DNA of 64,000 nucleotides from Thalassospira profundimaris (GTDB taxonomy: Bacteria; Pseudomonadota; Alphaproteobacteria; Rhodospirillales; Thalassospiraceae): NCBI RefSeq assembly GCF_003326755.1, contig NZ_JPWH01000009.1, positions 1 through 64,000 of the forward strand. Direction: 5' to 3'. This document shows positions 1 through 8,763 of the stretch, piece after piece. The notes below the pieces were generated by a model, which made no database searches, was not told where the DNA came from, and saw only the letters and a program-made list of their open reading frames with translations. Position numbers and translations under genes: made by a program. How positions within the stretch are numbered: the first letter of the stretch is position 1; every line of letters begins with the position of its first letter.

Positions 1-888
1 TGGGTTGGCAAATGCGCAAGCCTGATGCGGCCCCTGATCGATGCGATTGAACGGCATGTTCTGGCCGGATCATATCTTCATGCCGATGATACACCGGTGC
101 CGGTGCTTGATCCCGGTCGGGGAAAAACCAGGCAGGGACGGTTATGGATTTATCTTCGCGATGAACGACCTCATGGCAGCGACATACCGCCAGCCGCCCT
201 TTATCGCTATACGCCTGATCGCAAGGGCCTGCATCCGCAGACGGTCTTAAAAGACTTCACCGGCCATCTGCATGCCGACGGATATGCCGGGTTCAACAAA
301 TTGTACGGCCCCGGCAATCAGCCTGTCCGGGAGGTGGCCTGCTGGGCGCATGTGCGGCGCAAGATCCATGATGTGTATGAGAAAACCGGATCAAAGCTGG
401 CCAGGGAGGCTCTCGACCATATCGGGCATCTGTTCGACATCGAACGGCAGATTATCAACAAGCCGCCCGATGACCGTTTGGCGGTGCGTCAGTCTCACAG
501 TCTGAGGCAACTTGACGAAACAAAAACCTGCTTCGAGCATTCCTTGCGCAAAATACCGGGCAAAAGCGATCTGGCCGGGGCGTTGCGTTATGCCCTGACA
601 CGGTGGGACGCTTTGATCTGCTATGCTTATGACGGCAGATGTGAGATCAGCAACAATGCCGCTGAACGGGCGATACGACCGTTGGCCATCGGTCGAAAGA
701 ACTGGTTATTTGCCGGTTCAGATACCGGAGGTGATCGGGCTGCTGCCATTTACAGCCTGATTGAGACGGCAAAGATGCAGGGCCTTGATCCGCGCAAATA
801 CCTCAGCATCGTCCTTCACCGCATTGCCGATCATCCGATCAATCGGATTGACGACCTGCTTCCCTGGAACATAGACATCCAGGACTGA
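1..888 (+). CDS. IS66-family transposase, C-terminal part (cut by window edge)
   Basis: The frame is open from base 1, so the protein starts before the window; 295 residues are visible. It is the catalytic part of an IS66 TnpC-type transposase, which cuts and joins the ends of its element. The visible sequence has the family's HADDTPVPVL segment early on, the HADGYAGFNKLY region, the AHVRRKIHDVY helix, and the late SNNAAERAIRPLAIGRKNWLF block holding the last acidic catalytic residue. The C-terminal tail also looks complete (PWNIDIQD before TGA). The end of the element follows about 57 bases downstream, directly against the secretion gene. TnpA and TnpB, if present, would lie off the left edge. 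Confidence 0.93.
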   Translation, partial: WVGKCASLMRPLIDAIERHVLAGSYLHADDTPVPVLDPGRGKTRQGRLWIYLRDERPHGSDIPPAALYRYTPDRKGLHPQTVLKDFTGHLHADGYAGFNKLYGPGNQPVREVACWAHVRRKIHDVYEKTGSKLAREALDHIGHLFDIERQIINKPPDDRLAVRQSHSLRQLDETKTCFEHSLRKIPGKSDLAGALRYALTRWDALICYAYDGRCEISNNAAERAIRPLAIGRKNWLFAGSDTGGDRAAAIYSLIETAKMQGLDPRKYLSIVLHRIADHPINRIDDLLPWNIDIQD

Positions 889-914
889 TCTACTCTCCGA
901 AAGGCATTGTTGGC

Positions 915-945
915 CCTGTCAAGGTAGCCGTGGCTGGACGCTTAC
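915..945 (+). mobile_element. Right terminal inverted repeat of the IS66 element
   Basis: Read on the minus strand, the bases ending at 945 begin GTAAGCGTCCAGCC, and IS66-family terminal repeats characteristically begin GTAAGCG. The outer boundary at 945 is therefore well supported; the inner limit of the repeat is approximate. The bases just outside (946-953) should be one copy of the 8-bp target duplication typical of the family, but the partner copy lies outside the window. Confidence 0.7.
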
Positions 946-966
946 CAAGAATCCAAAGATAGTGGG

Positions 967-3087
967 TTGTTGGCGTTGGTTACAATTTTGCGTTTTTTTA
1001 ATATGCCTGCAGATCCAGAGCAGATCAGGCATCAGTTTGGGAAGCCTGGTGCATTTTTCGCAATTGAAGATCTGCAATTGGCGGCCAAGCGACTAAAATT
1101 GAAATCCCGAATTATTCAGTCAAGCTGGGAACGCCTATACAAAACACATCTTCCTGCCATTGCCGAGATCAGGAATGGCAGCTTTGTTATCATTGCCAAG
1201 ATAGATGCAGAACAAGGAAAAGTCCTTTTGCAGGAACCGGTCGCAGGGCGTGCGGTTGCTGTTGATAAGGCCGAATTTGAAGATAAGTGGTCTGGGCGTT
1301 TGTTGCTGGCAACGCGCCGTGCGGCGATCCTTGGTCAGGGTGGGAAATTTGATATTTCCTGGTTTGTTGCGGCTCTGTCGAAATATCGCCGGATATTTAT
1401 TGAAGTTCTGATCGCTTCCTTTTTCCTGCAATTATTTGCCCTGATTTCTCCGCTGTTTTTCCAAGTGGTGATCGATAAAGTTCTGGTTCATCGGGGGCTT
1501 ACAACGCTTGATGTATTGGTTTTTGGGTTGCTTGTCGTCTCGGTGTTTGAGGTGTTACTGGGCACGCTTAGAACCTATATCTTCTCGCACACGACAAACC
1601 GGGTTGATGTCGAGCTTGGCGCGCGGTTGTTCCGGCATTTGCTGTCTTTGCCGATGGGATATTTTCAGGCACGTCAGGTCGGACAAAGTGTTGCGCGCGT
1701 GCGTGAGCTCGAAAGTATCCGAAATTTCATCACAGGCTCAGCTTTGACCCTTGTGATTGACCTGTTCTTCACCATCGTGTTTTTTGCGGTGATGTGGCAT
1801 TTTAGTCCGCTTTTAACCGTGATCGTTCTTGGATCCATACCGTTCTTTGTTATTTTGGCCTTTGTTGTGACCCCGATCCTGCGCCGACGGCTGGATGAGA
1901 AGTTTCAGCGCGGGGCAGAAAACCAAGCCTTTTTGGTCGAAAGTGTGACCGGGGTTGAGACGCTTAAGGCGTTGGCGGTTGAGCCACAAATGCAGCGCCG
2001 ATGGGAAGAGCAGCTTGCCGGTTATGTGCATTCAAGCTTCAAGACTGCCAATCTTGGGAATGTGGCAGGTCAGCTTACCCAGTTGATTTCAAAAGTTACC
2101 ACGGCACTCACGCTTTATTTTGGGGCAACCGCTGTCATTACTGGGGACATGACCGTCGGACAACTCGTGGCATTTAATATGTTGGCTGGGCGTGTCACCG
2201 GACCGATCCTGCGTATGGCTCAGCTTTGGAATGATTTCCAGCAGGCCCGAATTTCAATTGATCGTCTTGGTGATATCCTTAATTCCCCGACCGAACCAAC
2301 CTATAATCCGAACCGCTCAACGCTTGATGACATCAAGGGCGAGATTAAATTTGATCTGGTTACTTTCCGCTATCGTCTCGACGGCCCGGAAATCCTGCGT
2401 CGGGTCGATCTGAATATAAAAGCGGGTGAAGTCGTAGGAATTGTCGGGCCCAGTGGATCGGGCAAAAGCACCCTGACCAAACTTGTTCAACGGATGTATG
2501 TTCCAGAAAGCGGTCGCGTATTGGTCGATGGTATTGATCTTTCAATGGTCGATACCGCGTGGCTACGCCGTCAGGTTGGCGTGGTATTACAGGAGAACAT
2601 TTTATTTAACCGGTCCCTCCGGGAGAATATCGCTTTATCCGATCCCGGTATGCCGATGGAACGCGTTATTGAAGCCGCCAAGTTGGCGGGTGCCCATGAA
2701 TTTATACTTTCATTGTCTGATGGATATGACACCAAGATTGGAGAGCGGGGTTCAAATTTGTCGGGAGGGCAGCGCCAACGCGTGGCAATTGCGCGCGCCT
2801 TGATCAATAATCCCCGTATTTTGATCTTTGATGAAGCGACCAGTGCGCTGGACTATGAATCAGAAAAGATCATTCAGGAAAACATGCGGCGCATTTGTAA
2901 GGGGCGAACAGTTCTAATTATTGCTCACCGGTTGGCTGCTGTTCGTGATGCAGATCGAATTATCACAGTGGAATCCGGTCAGGTTATCGAAGACGGCACG
3001 CATGATGAATTGCTGCGCCAAGGAGGGCGTTACGCCAAGCTCTATCAATTACAGGCAGGGACGATAAGTAATGTCGCTGCGCAATAA
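967..3087 (+). CDS. Type I secretion ABC transporter (HlyB/RtxB-like), 5' end cut by IS66
   Basis: This inner-membrane ATPase-permease would drive export of a C-terminally signalled protein (RTX type) through an HlyD/TolC channel. Order: C39-like domain without protease function (about residues 1-120), six-helix membrane domain (about 140-420), nucleotide-binding domain with Walker [10 protein letters not shown] (near 495), signature LSGGQRQR (near 598) and Walker B ILIFDEATSALD. The sequence tracks E. coli HlyB closely. The visible start is a TTG at 967 with no good ribosome site. Codons just upstream (943-966) still read as family-like DSG before LLAL, but a stop at 925 lies inside the IS end. 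The native first codons are therefore probably lost or displaced, and expression is uncertain. hlyD overlaps the 3' end. Codon use looks AT-richer than in the genes to the right. Confidence 0.88.
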   Translation: MLALVTILRFFNMPADPEQIRHQFGKPGAFFAIEDLQLAAKRLKLKSRIIQSSWERLYKTHLPAIAEIRNGSFVIIAKIDAEQGKVLLQEPVAGRAVAVDKAEFEDKWSGRLLLATRRAAILGQGGKFDISWFVAALSKYRRIFIEVLIASFFLQLFALISPLFFQVVIDKVLVHRGLTTLDVLVFGLLVVSVFEVLLGTLRTYIFSHTTNRVDVELGARLFRHLLSLPMGYFQARQVGQSVARVRELESIRNFITGSALTLVIDLFFTIVFFAVMWHFSPLLTVIVLGSIPFFVILAFVVTPILRRRLDEKFQRGAENQAFLVESVTGVETLKALAVEPQMQRRWEEQLAGYVHSSFKTANLGNVAGQLTQLISKVTTALTLYFGATAVITGDMTVGQLVAFNMLAGRVTGPILRMAQLWNDFQQARISIDRLGDILNSPTEPTYNPNRSTLDDIKGEIKFDLVTFRYRLDGPEILRRVDLNIKAGEVVGIVGPSGSGKSTLTKLVQRMYVPESGRVLVDGIDLSMVDTAWLRRQVGVVLQENILFNRSLRENIALSDPGMPMERVIEAAKLAGAHEFILSLSDGYDTKIGERGSNLSGGQRQRVAIARALINNPRILIFDEATSALDYESEKIIQENMRRICKGRTVLIIAHRLAAVRDADRIITVESGQVIEDGTHDELLRQGGRYAKLYQLQAGTISNVAAQ

Positions 3088-4513
3088 GGTTCTGGGCATC
3101 TGGATAAGTGCAAAAAGAGCATTCAAAGCTGTTTGGGTGAAGCTTGCCAAGTTTTTCCCTTGTTTGAAGTCGGACAATCCTAAATCACGTCATGCTGCGC
3201 AGGAACGTCAGTTTCTACCAGCTGCAATTGAAATAATGGAAACGCCAGCTAACCCGATTGGTCGAGCCGTTGCTTTGTCGCTTGCTGGTTTCTTTATCAT
3301 TGCACTGGGTTGGGCCGTGATTGGTGAAGTGGATGTAGTAGCTGTAGCGCAAGGCCGGCTCGTGCCAACAGGTGGTGTTAAACAAATACAACCACTTGAA
3401 ATGGGTACGGTGCGGGCTATTCATGTTCGTGACGGACAGCACGTTCTTGCAGGGGATTTGCTGCTCGAACTAGATCCAACCGAAAGCGAAGCAGACAAGG
3501 GACAATTGCTGCATGAACGCGATGCGTCAGCTCTTGATATTGCGCGCCTCAAAACTTTTCTTGATGGTCTGGAAAACCGAGAAATTCCGGCTTTGCCAAG
3601 GCATGCTGCGCTTAATGATGAAATTCTGCAAACAGCAGAGCAAAAACTGCGCAGTGATCTTGCTGCTTTTTTTGCCAAACTTGCTGCCAAGGATGCTGAA
3701 GCTGCAAAGCTTCGGGCTGAGCGCGCTTCCATCAAGGCGGAGATCGCGAAAAGTCGTGAGCTCTTGCCTCTTTTAGTGGAACGTGAAGGGTCTCTTTCAG
3801 GACTCGTTTCAGAAGGTATAAGCACCAAACCGGTCTGGCTTGAGGTCAAACAACAACTGATTGAAACAAAAAGCAATCTGGAGATATATCGAAATCGCCT
3901 TGAAGAAGCTGATGCGTCGATTATGGCGGCAGAGAAAGATCGTGAAAACCTGATTGCGCAGACCAAGCAGCAAACGCTTGAAAAGCTGCTTGATGCACGT
4001 AACAAATTTGAGACCGCTGTGATTACACTTCGCAAGGCAGAAAGCCGCGAGAATCGTCAACAGTTGCGCGCACCTGTTAGTGGTACGATCCAGCAACTGT
4101 CGGTTCACACGGTTCGTGGTGTTGTTTCGCCTGCTGAAAGTTTGATGGTGGTGGTACCTGACGACGCAGAGCTTGAAGTGGTCGCTAAGATTCAGAATAA
4201 GGATGCTGGTTTTGTTCGTACAGGGCAGGCAGCTGTGATCAAAATTGATAGTTTTCCGTTTACCCGCTATGGCAAGATAGATGGGAAGATCAAAAGCATC
4301 TCGCGTGATGCTATTCAGGACGAAGATTTAGGGCTGGTATATGAGGTTCGTGCGACACTTGATACTTCAGAAATCTTCGCAGATGGACGGCTAGTTAAGC
4401 TGACGCCTGGGATGACCGCATCGGTTGAAGTGAAAACCGGAAAACGACGCATTATCGAATTCTTACTTTCCCCTGTGATGAAGTATGGAGATGAAGCGCT
4501 AAGAGAGAGATAA
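3071..4513 (+). CDS. Type I secretion membrane-fusion (adaptor) protein, HlyD family
   Basis: This periplasmic adaptor links the ABC transporter to an outer-membrane TolC-type channel. It has 480 residues, near the 478 of E. coli HlyD. A cytoplasmic N-terminal arm (1-65, with the family segment FLPAAIEIMETP) is followed by one membrane helix (about 66-85), a beta/lipoyl half, a long coiled coil (about 140-340, rich in Glu, Lys and Ala), the second lipoyl half with RAPVSGTIQQLSVHT, and the C-terminal barrel ending LLSPVMKYGDEALRER. It overlaps the transporter gene by 17 bases, so the two are co-translated. No TolC gene and no RTX substrate follows; the substrate may lie left of the IS. Confidence 0.93.
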   Translation: MSLRNKVLGIWISAKRAFKAVWVKLAKFFPCLKSDNPKSRHAAQERQFLPAAIEIMETPANPIGRAVALSLAGFFIIALGWAVIGEVDVVAVAQGRLVPTGGVKQIQPLEMGTVRAIHVRDGQHVLAGDLLLELDPTESEADKGQLLHERDASALDIARLKTFLDGLENREIPALPRHAALNDEILQTAEQKLRSDLAAFFAKLAAKDAEAAKLRAERASIKAEIAKSRELLPLLVEREGSLSGLVSEGISTKPVWLEVKQQLIETKSNLEIYRNRLEEADASIMAAEKDRENLIAQTKQQTLEKLLDARNKFETAVITLRKAESRENRQQLRAPVSGTIQQLSVHTVRGVVSPAESLMVVVPDDAELEVVAKIQNKDAGFVRTGQAAVIKIDSFPFTRYGKIDGKIKSISRDAIQDEDLGLVYEVRATLDTSEIFADGRLVKLTPGMTASVEVKTGKRRIIEFLLSPVMKYGDEALRER

Positions 4514-4570
4514 CTGTCGGCGAGTAACACTACTTTCCTTCAAATTTCATCAAATCCTCAGAATGTCACC

Positions 4571-4635
4571 TTTTCTGTCAATTTAGCGGTTTTTTGTCAG
4601 CTTATCTGTCTATCCGTGTCAATTTGTCAGGAAAT
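4571..4635 (+). repeat. Dispersed intergenic repeat, copy 1
   Basis: A 55-base stretch beginning TTTTCTGTCAATTTAGCGG matches 18516-18570 at about 43 of 55 positions, including TCAGCTTAT, ATCCG and GTCAA blocks. Both copies then continue to a shared CAGGAAATC after a short length difference. Both lie just 3' of a plus-strand gene. I see no coding potential; origin and function are unknown. Confidence 0.6.
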
Positions 4636-5089
4636 CGGAAAATACCAAGTGTTTGATTTTACGACATGTTGGATGTCAGCTTTTCTGGCACGTGACACCT
4701 AAATTCATATTTTATATCAATGATTTGTGGTTGTTTCTCCCCACGAAAATAAAAGCCGTGGGGAAAGACTTTTGATGATGCTCGCGACAGGTTGAGCTAT
4801 CAATCAGGCCGGTTCGTGCACGGTGTGTTACATCCGTTCTCGATGACCTTTCAAACTTTCAGATCCCCGGTTTTGTCTCAATTGCATGCGGTTTGCGGGA
4901 TGGCGCATTGTCGCCAATATGCCGGATCTTTGATATTCACCTTGTTGGATGAATTTATTAAGAAAAACTGCATTAAATAACTAAAATTATTCGCTTATGT
5001 GAAGCATGTTTCGTCCTGTAGGCTTTGCCGACATTAAAAATTGACCGAGCAAACCAAAGGTTAAGCCGGTTACGGGAGGAAACAGGAAG
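4636..5089. other. Long non-coding gap between the secretion genes and the lactonase island
   Basis: This gap has no convincing gene. It holds a hairpin with arms CCCCACG (4739-4745) and CGTGGGG (4757-4763), possibly ending the secretion operon although no clear T tract follows. It then has an AT-rich part (4960-5010) that could carry the promoter of the downstream operon. A 62-codon frame at 4792-4980 has no family resemblance and no ribosome site. Confidence 0.5.
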
Positions 5090-5182
5090 ATGTGTCTTGA
5101 TATACGCGCTGAGTCCGCCAAGGCGGGGAAGGTTATGCTCAAGGTTCCGCATCCCCTGCGCGTGAATGGAAAGTTGGTCTGA
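5090..5182 (+). CDS. Possible 30-residue leader peptide coupled to the amidohydrolase
   Basis: A very good ribosome site (GGGAGGAAACAGGA) lies just before the ATG at 5090, better than anything before the following gene. The frame encodes 30 residues (MCLDIRAES... ending RVNGKLV) and stops with TGA at 5180-5182, where the A is also the first base of the amidohydrolase ATG. This stop-start overlap is typical of translational coupling. I do not recognise the peptide. It may be a regulatory leader, a small protein, or a device for loading ribosomes onto the next gene. Confidence 0.45.
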   Translation: MCLDIRAESAKAGKVMLKVPHPLRVNGKLV

Positions 5183-6222
5183 TGAAAGGGCCGCATGCGC
5201 CTGTGCGCGTGGATTGGCTTTCACGGCATATGGAACCGATTCTTGATCCGGGGCAACCCATTCTCGATGCCCATCACCATCTGTGGGACCGTCCCGACAG
5301 CCGGTATCGTTGTGAAGATTTTCTGGCTGATATCGCGCACGGACACAATGTCCTTGCCAGCATCTATGTGCAATGTCGCACAGGCTACCGGCCGGATGGG
5401 CCGAAAATGTTGCGTCCTATTGGTGAGGTTGAAACCATTCGTAGATGGGCCTGCAATGCCGGGACAAATGCTTTTCCTGCCAAGCTTATTGCCCATGCTG
5501 ATTTGTTGCTGGGATCATCTGCCCAGGCGGTGATCGACGCCTTGATGGAGGCCGGAGAGGGGACGATTTGCGGTATTCGCAATACCACGGCCTACCATCC
5601 TGACCCGACTTTGACATCAAACCCCAAACCTGCGCCGGCAGGATTATTGAAAGCCGATACATTCTTGCAGGGTGCCGGTGTCGTTGCACGGGCGGGGCTG
5701 GTTCTGGATATCTGGGCGTATCAAACCCAGCTTGATGACGTTTTTGATCTGGCGGCAGCACATTCTGATCTGACAGTTGTCATCGACCATATGGGCGGTC
5801 CGCTGGGTGCCGGGGCGTATCGGGAAAACCGTTCAGCCCATTTTGAAAGCTGGCGGGCAGGGATAGAGCGTTTGGCGCAATTGCCCAATACCCGGATCAA
5901 AATTGGCGGCTTTGGCCTGATGGTGATGGGGAAGGATTATCATCTGGCCGATACCCCGCCATCGTCAGAGCAACTTGCATATGACTGGCAGCATCATGTT
6001 GATGTTTGTCTGAACGCATTTGGTGCCCAGCGTGCCATGTTTGAAAGCAATTTCCCGGTTGATAAGGGCATGTTTTCCTATCCCGTGCTGTGGAATGCCT
6101 TCAAACGCCTTGCCAGCCCCCTTTCTGCCGATGAGCGTGCTGCCCTGTTTCACGGGACTGCGGCTGCGACCTATGGCATCGATTTTTCAAAATTTAAAAT
6201 AAACACTTCAGGGAGAAAATGA
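5182..6222 (+). CDS. Amidohydrolase-2 family hydrolase (lactonase-like)
   Basis: This is a 346-residue cytoplasmic TIM-barrel metal-dependent hydrolase. The metal motif DAHHHLWD (residues 29-36) and the late FESNFPVD acid place it in the Amidohydrolase_2 family with 2-pyrone-4,6-dicarboxylate lactonase and L-fuconolactonase. By family it most likely opens a lactone ring, but the substrate cannot be read from sequence. It heads a plus-strand run with a TctC binding protein, a TRAP transporter and a second lactonase, which supports a sugar-acid or aromatic-derived lactone. The start is set by the stop-start overlap with the 30-codon leader; the weak alternative is ATG 5230 (MEPILDPG), which still keeps the motif. 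Its stop overlaps the start of the next gene. Confidence 0.85.
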   Translation: MKGPHAPVRVDWLSRHMEPILDPGQPILDAHHHLWDRPDSRYRCEDFLADIAHGHNVLASIYVQCRTGYRPDGPKMLRPIGEVETIRRWACNAGTNAFPAKLIAHADLLLGSSAQAVIDALMEAGEGTICGIRNTTAYHPDPTLTSNPKPAPAGLLKADTFLQGAGVVARAGLVLDIWAYQTQLDDVFDLAAAHSDLTVVIDHMGGPLGAGAYRENRSAHFESWRAGIERLAQLPNTRIKIGGFGLMVMGKDYHLADTPPSSEQLAYDWQHHVDVCLNAFGAQRAMFESNFPVDKGMFSYPVLWNAFKRLASPLSADERAALFHGTAAATYGIDFSKFKINTSGRK

Positions 6223-7184
6223 TCATGAAACCAATTCTGAGGTATCTGCTGTCCGGGGTCGCCGTTCTGGGCGTGTCCATCACGCCGGCTCTGGCCGATT
6301 CATATCCTGTGAAACCTGTCGAGATTATTGTCGGATATTCTGCCGGGGGTGGTACGGATGTGATGGCCCGTACCGTGGGAACTTACCTTGAGAAGGCCCT
6401 TGCTGGTGACGAAGGTGTGGTTGTCAAAAATATGCCCGGTGCTGGCGGTCAGATCGGCTTTACCGCCGTTGCCAAGGCGAAACCTGATGGATATACGCTT
6501 GGCACCTTCAATTTGCCGGCTGCGTTGGCACTGACCATAGATCGCAAGGCGGATTACACTGCCGGGAGTTTTACCTATCTGGCAAATTTTGTGAAAGATC
6601 CGAACACCATCGTGGTGTCCAGGGAATCCGGCATCAAAAGCCTGAAAGACTTGCTCGACCAGGCTGCAAAAACACCTGAAAGCGTGACGATGGGATTGTC
6701 GTCGCTAGGCGGGAACGATCATTTCGCAGCTATTTTGATGGAAAAGGCTGCACATGTTGATTTTTCCTTTGTGCCGTTCAAGGGGGCAGCCAATGCCCGC
6801 ACGGCAATCATGGGAGGGCATGTGACAGCGGGTACCATGACCCTGGGACAGACCATCGGTTATGCCGACAATCTGCGTGTTCTTGCGGTGCTTGACGACG
6901 AACGCTCCCCCTTTGCGCCAGACGTTCCGACGGCCCGGGAACTGGGATATGACGTTGAGATGGGGTCTTATCGTGGCATTGTGGCGCCCGCAGGTTTGCC
7001 CGAAAAAATCCGTGACAAGCTGATTGCGGCACTTCGTGCGGTCAATGATGATCCGGATTTCCAGAAAACATCAGCCAAACAGGGCAGTCCGATTTCTTTT
7101 ATTGCAGGGGATGATTTTGCCGCCCTGGCCAAACGACAGATTGCCGTTGCCAAAGATATTTGGGAATCAAGCCCTTGGAAATAA
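6219..7184 (+). CDS. Orphan TctC (Bug) family substrate-binding protein
   Basis: This is a periplasmic solute-binding protein of the tripartite tricarboxylate transporter family, with a cleavable signal peptide (hydrophobic stretch to ALADS near residue 27). The family loop GGGTDVMAR, the GASGQIG-like GAGGQIG and the PFKG segment are present. It has no TctA/TctB of its own here; it sits between a hydrolase and a TRAP transporter. It is very similar throughout to the TctC at 14414-15364 (both share AKAKPDGYTLGTFNLP), so the two probably bind related acids and may share the TctAB permease at 12242-14228. ATG 6219 overlaps the previous stop; ATG 6225, six bases later, has better spacing from GGGAGAAAA. 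Confidence 0.9.
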   Translation: MIMKPILRYLLSGVAVLGVSITPALADSYPVKPVEIIVGYSAGGGTDVMARTVGTYLEKALAGDEGVVVKNMPGAGGQIGFTAVAKAKPDGYTLGTFNLPAALALTIDRKADYTAGSFTYLANFVKDPNTIVVSRESGIKSLKDLLDQAAKTPESVTMGLSSLGGNDHFAAILMEKAAHVDFSFVPFKGAANARTAIMGGHVTAGTMTLGQTIGYADNLRVLAVLDDERSPFAPDVPTARELGYDVEMGSYRGIVAPAGLPEKIRDKLIAALRAVNDDPDFQKTSAKQGSPISFIAGDDFAALAKRQIAVAKDIWESSPWK

Positions 7185-7258
7185 GGCCGAAATAAAGAAT
7201 CGGCCGGTTGAATTTAACGTCGCAAAGGCGACGGTCTTATCGAGAACAGGAGGAAACG

Positions 7259-8236
7259 ATGAAGCTTTTGAGAGTTACAACTGTTGCCTTGTCATTGGTG
7301 TTGGGAGCATCAGGTGCCAAGGCAACAGACTGGACGGCTTATACCTATTCGTCGGTGTCAACCACAGCAGCGGTGAAGGGGATGACCCGGATTGCCGAAA
7401 AGGTTTCCGAGCAAACAGGTAACGACCTGAATATCAAACTGCATTTGGGAAAAACGCTGCAAATTGCATCGTCGGACATTACCCAGGCGACAGGTGACGG
7501 CATTGTCGATTTTGCTGCGGATTATTTCTTTTCCGGCAGTGTGCCAATTGCCCGCGTTCTCAATTTGCCGCTTTTGATCGAGAATGATGCCGAATGGACC
7601 AAGGCCTATGCGGCGATGGAGCCGATCCTGAAAGAGGCCTTCGCCAAACAGGGTGTTGTGTATCTGGGGGGCTATCGTTATCCGTCGCAGGTTTTCTTTA
7701 CCACGTTTGATATGAAATCGCTGGCCGATCTGAAAGGACATAAAATTCGTGTAACCTCCCCTGAACAGGGCCATTTTGTTGAGGCATTCGGGGGCGCGCC
7801 GATTACTTTGTCTGGTAGTGAAGTGCCAACCTCGCTTGAGCGTGGTGTGATTGACGGCGTGCTGACTGCAAGTGCAGGCGGTGCCAAGAACTGGCATGAA
7901 TTCCTGCCTTACAATTATCGTTTCCCCGTGAATTACGGGAATTCGGTAATTATCGCCAATGCGGATTCTTATGACGATTTGCCGGAAAAAGACCGTCAGG
8001 TATTGAGCGATGTTGTCAGTGCAGAAGGCCCGGCAATTACGACGGCCTTTAACGAAGACGAGATTGTTCAGATGAACAAGCAGCGTGACGCAGGTATGAA
8101 AATTGTTGAAGTTGACCAATCGGAATTGCCTGAAGCACGCAGGAAAATGGCAGCCTATTGGGAAGAATGGGCCGCAGACAAGGGGCCGGAATATGTCAAG
8201 GCTTTGAAAATTGTGCGTGAAGCGATTGGCAAGTAA
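7259..8236 (+). CDS. dctP: TRAP transporter substrate-binding protein (DctP family)
   Basis: This 325-residue periplasmic receptor has a signal peptide cut after GAKA. It would deliver an organic acid to the DctQM membrane proteins that follow immediately. Family signs are the central KIRVTSPEQGHFVEAFGGAP segment, with the Arg that binds the substrate carboxylate, and the SLERGVIDGV stretch. The start at ATG 7259 is fixed by AGGAGGAAACG; the longer frame adds 17 unlikely residues. The ligand is not predictable, but the neighbouring lactonases suggest a sugar acid, lactone or hydroxyacid. Confidence 0.92.
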   Translation: MKLLRVTTVALSLVLGASGAKATDWTAYTYSSVSTTAAVKGMTRIAEKVSEQTGNDLNIKLHLGKTLQIASSDITQATGDGIVDFAADYFFSGSVPIARVLNLPLLIENDAEWTKAYAAMEPILKEAFAKQGVVYLGGYRYPSQVFFTTFDMKSLADLKGHKIRVTSPEQGHFVEAFGGAPITLSGSEVPTSLERGVIDGVLTASAGGAKNWHEFLPYNYRFPVNYGNSVIIANADSYDDLPEKDRQVLSDVVSAEGPAITTAFNEDEIVQMNKQRDAGMKIVEVDQSELPEARRKMAAYWEEWAADKGPEYVKALKIVREAIGK

Positions 8237-8238
8237 TC

Positions 8239-8763
8239 ATGTCGACGCACAAGGAAAAAGCGATGCCAGGCTTTTTGGGCCATTTGTTTAATGGTGTGGC
8301 GCATGGTGTTTCCGTTTTGGCCGGGGTGACGCTTGTCGCCCTGGTCGTTCTCGTTGTAGCCGAGATCATCGCGCGGTCTGTTTTCAATACCTCTCTGGCG
8401 GTCGTCGAGGAATGCGTCGGCTATTTCGTGGTTTTGCTGATGGTATTGGGTGCGGCGATGGCGTTGCGCAAGAACGATTTGTTCCGGGTTTCATTTATTG
8501 CCGATGTGCTGCCCCCCGCACTGGAGCGGGCAAGCCGGGCTGTGTATATCTTCATTGCCCTTGCCGTATGCTGCGTTTTTGTGTGGCGGACAGCCGATCT
8601 TGTCGCCAGTTCATTTTCCCGCGGCAAAATTTCCCAAACCGCAATGGAAACCCCGTTATGGATTCCACAGCTTGCCCTGCCGATTGGTTTTTGTGTGCTT
8701 GCCGTGTTTTTAATTGAACATCTGTTGCTGGTTCTTCGCAGCTCCGATACGGGAGGCAAATAA
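8239..8763 (+). CDS. dctQ: TRAP transporter small permease (DctQ family)
   Basis: This 174-residue membrane protein has four predicted helices. It is the small subunit that bridges the binding protein and the large permease. The family pattern EIIARSVFNTSLAVVEECVGYF lies at about residues 40-62. It ends in a TAATG overlap with dctM, so the two are coupled. An alternative start at ATG 8263 (MPGFLGH) has the better-spaced AAGG and may be the real one. Confidence 0.9.
   Translation: MSTHKEKAMPGFLGHLFNGVAHGVSVLAGVTLVALVVLVVAEIIARSVFNTSLAVVEECVGYFVVLLMVLGAAMALRKNDLFRVSFIADVLPPALERASRAVYIFIALAVCCVFVWRTADLVASSFSRGKISQTAMETPLWIPQLALPIGFCVLAVFLIEHLLLVLRSSDTGGK

Noticed and set aside
3421-4035. 204-codon minus-strand frame opposite hlyD
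   Set aside because: Shadow of the Glu/Lys-rich coiled coil; serine/arginine-rich nonsense protein.
4792-4980. 62-codon plus-strand frame in the gap after hlyD
   Set aside because: No ribosome site, no family resemblance and an odd composition; likely chance.
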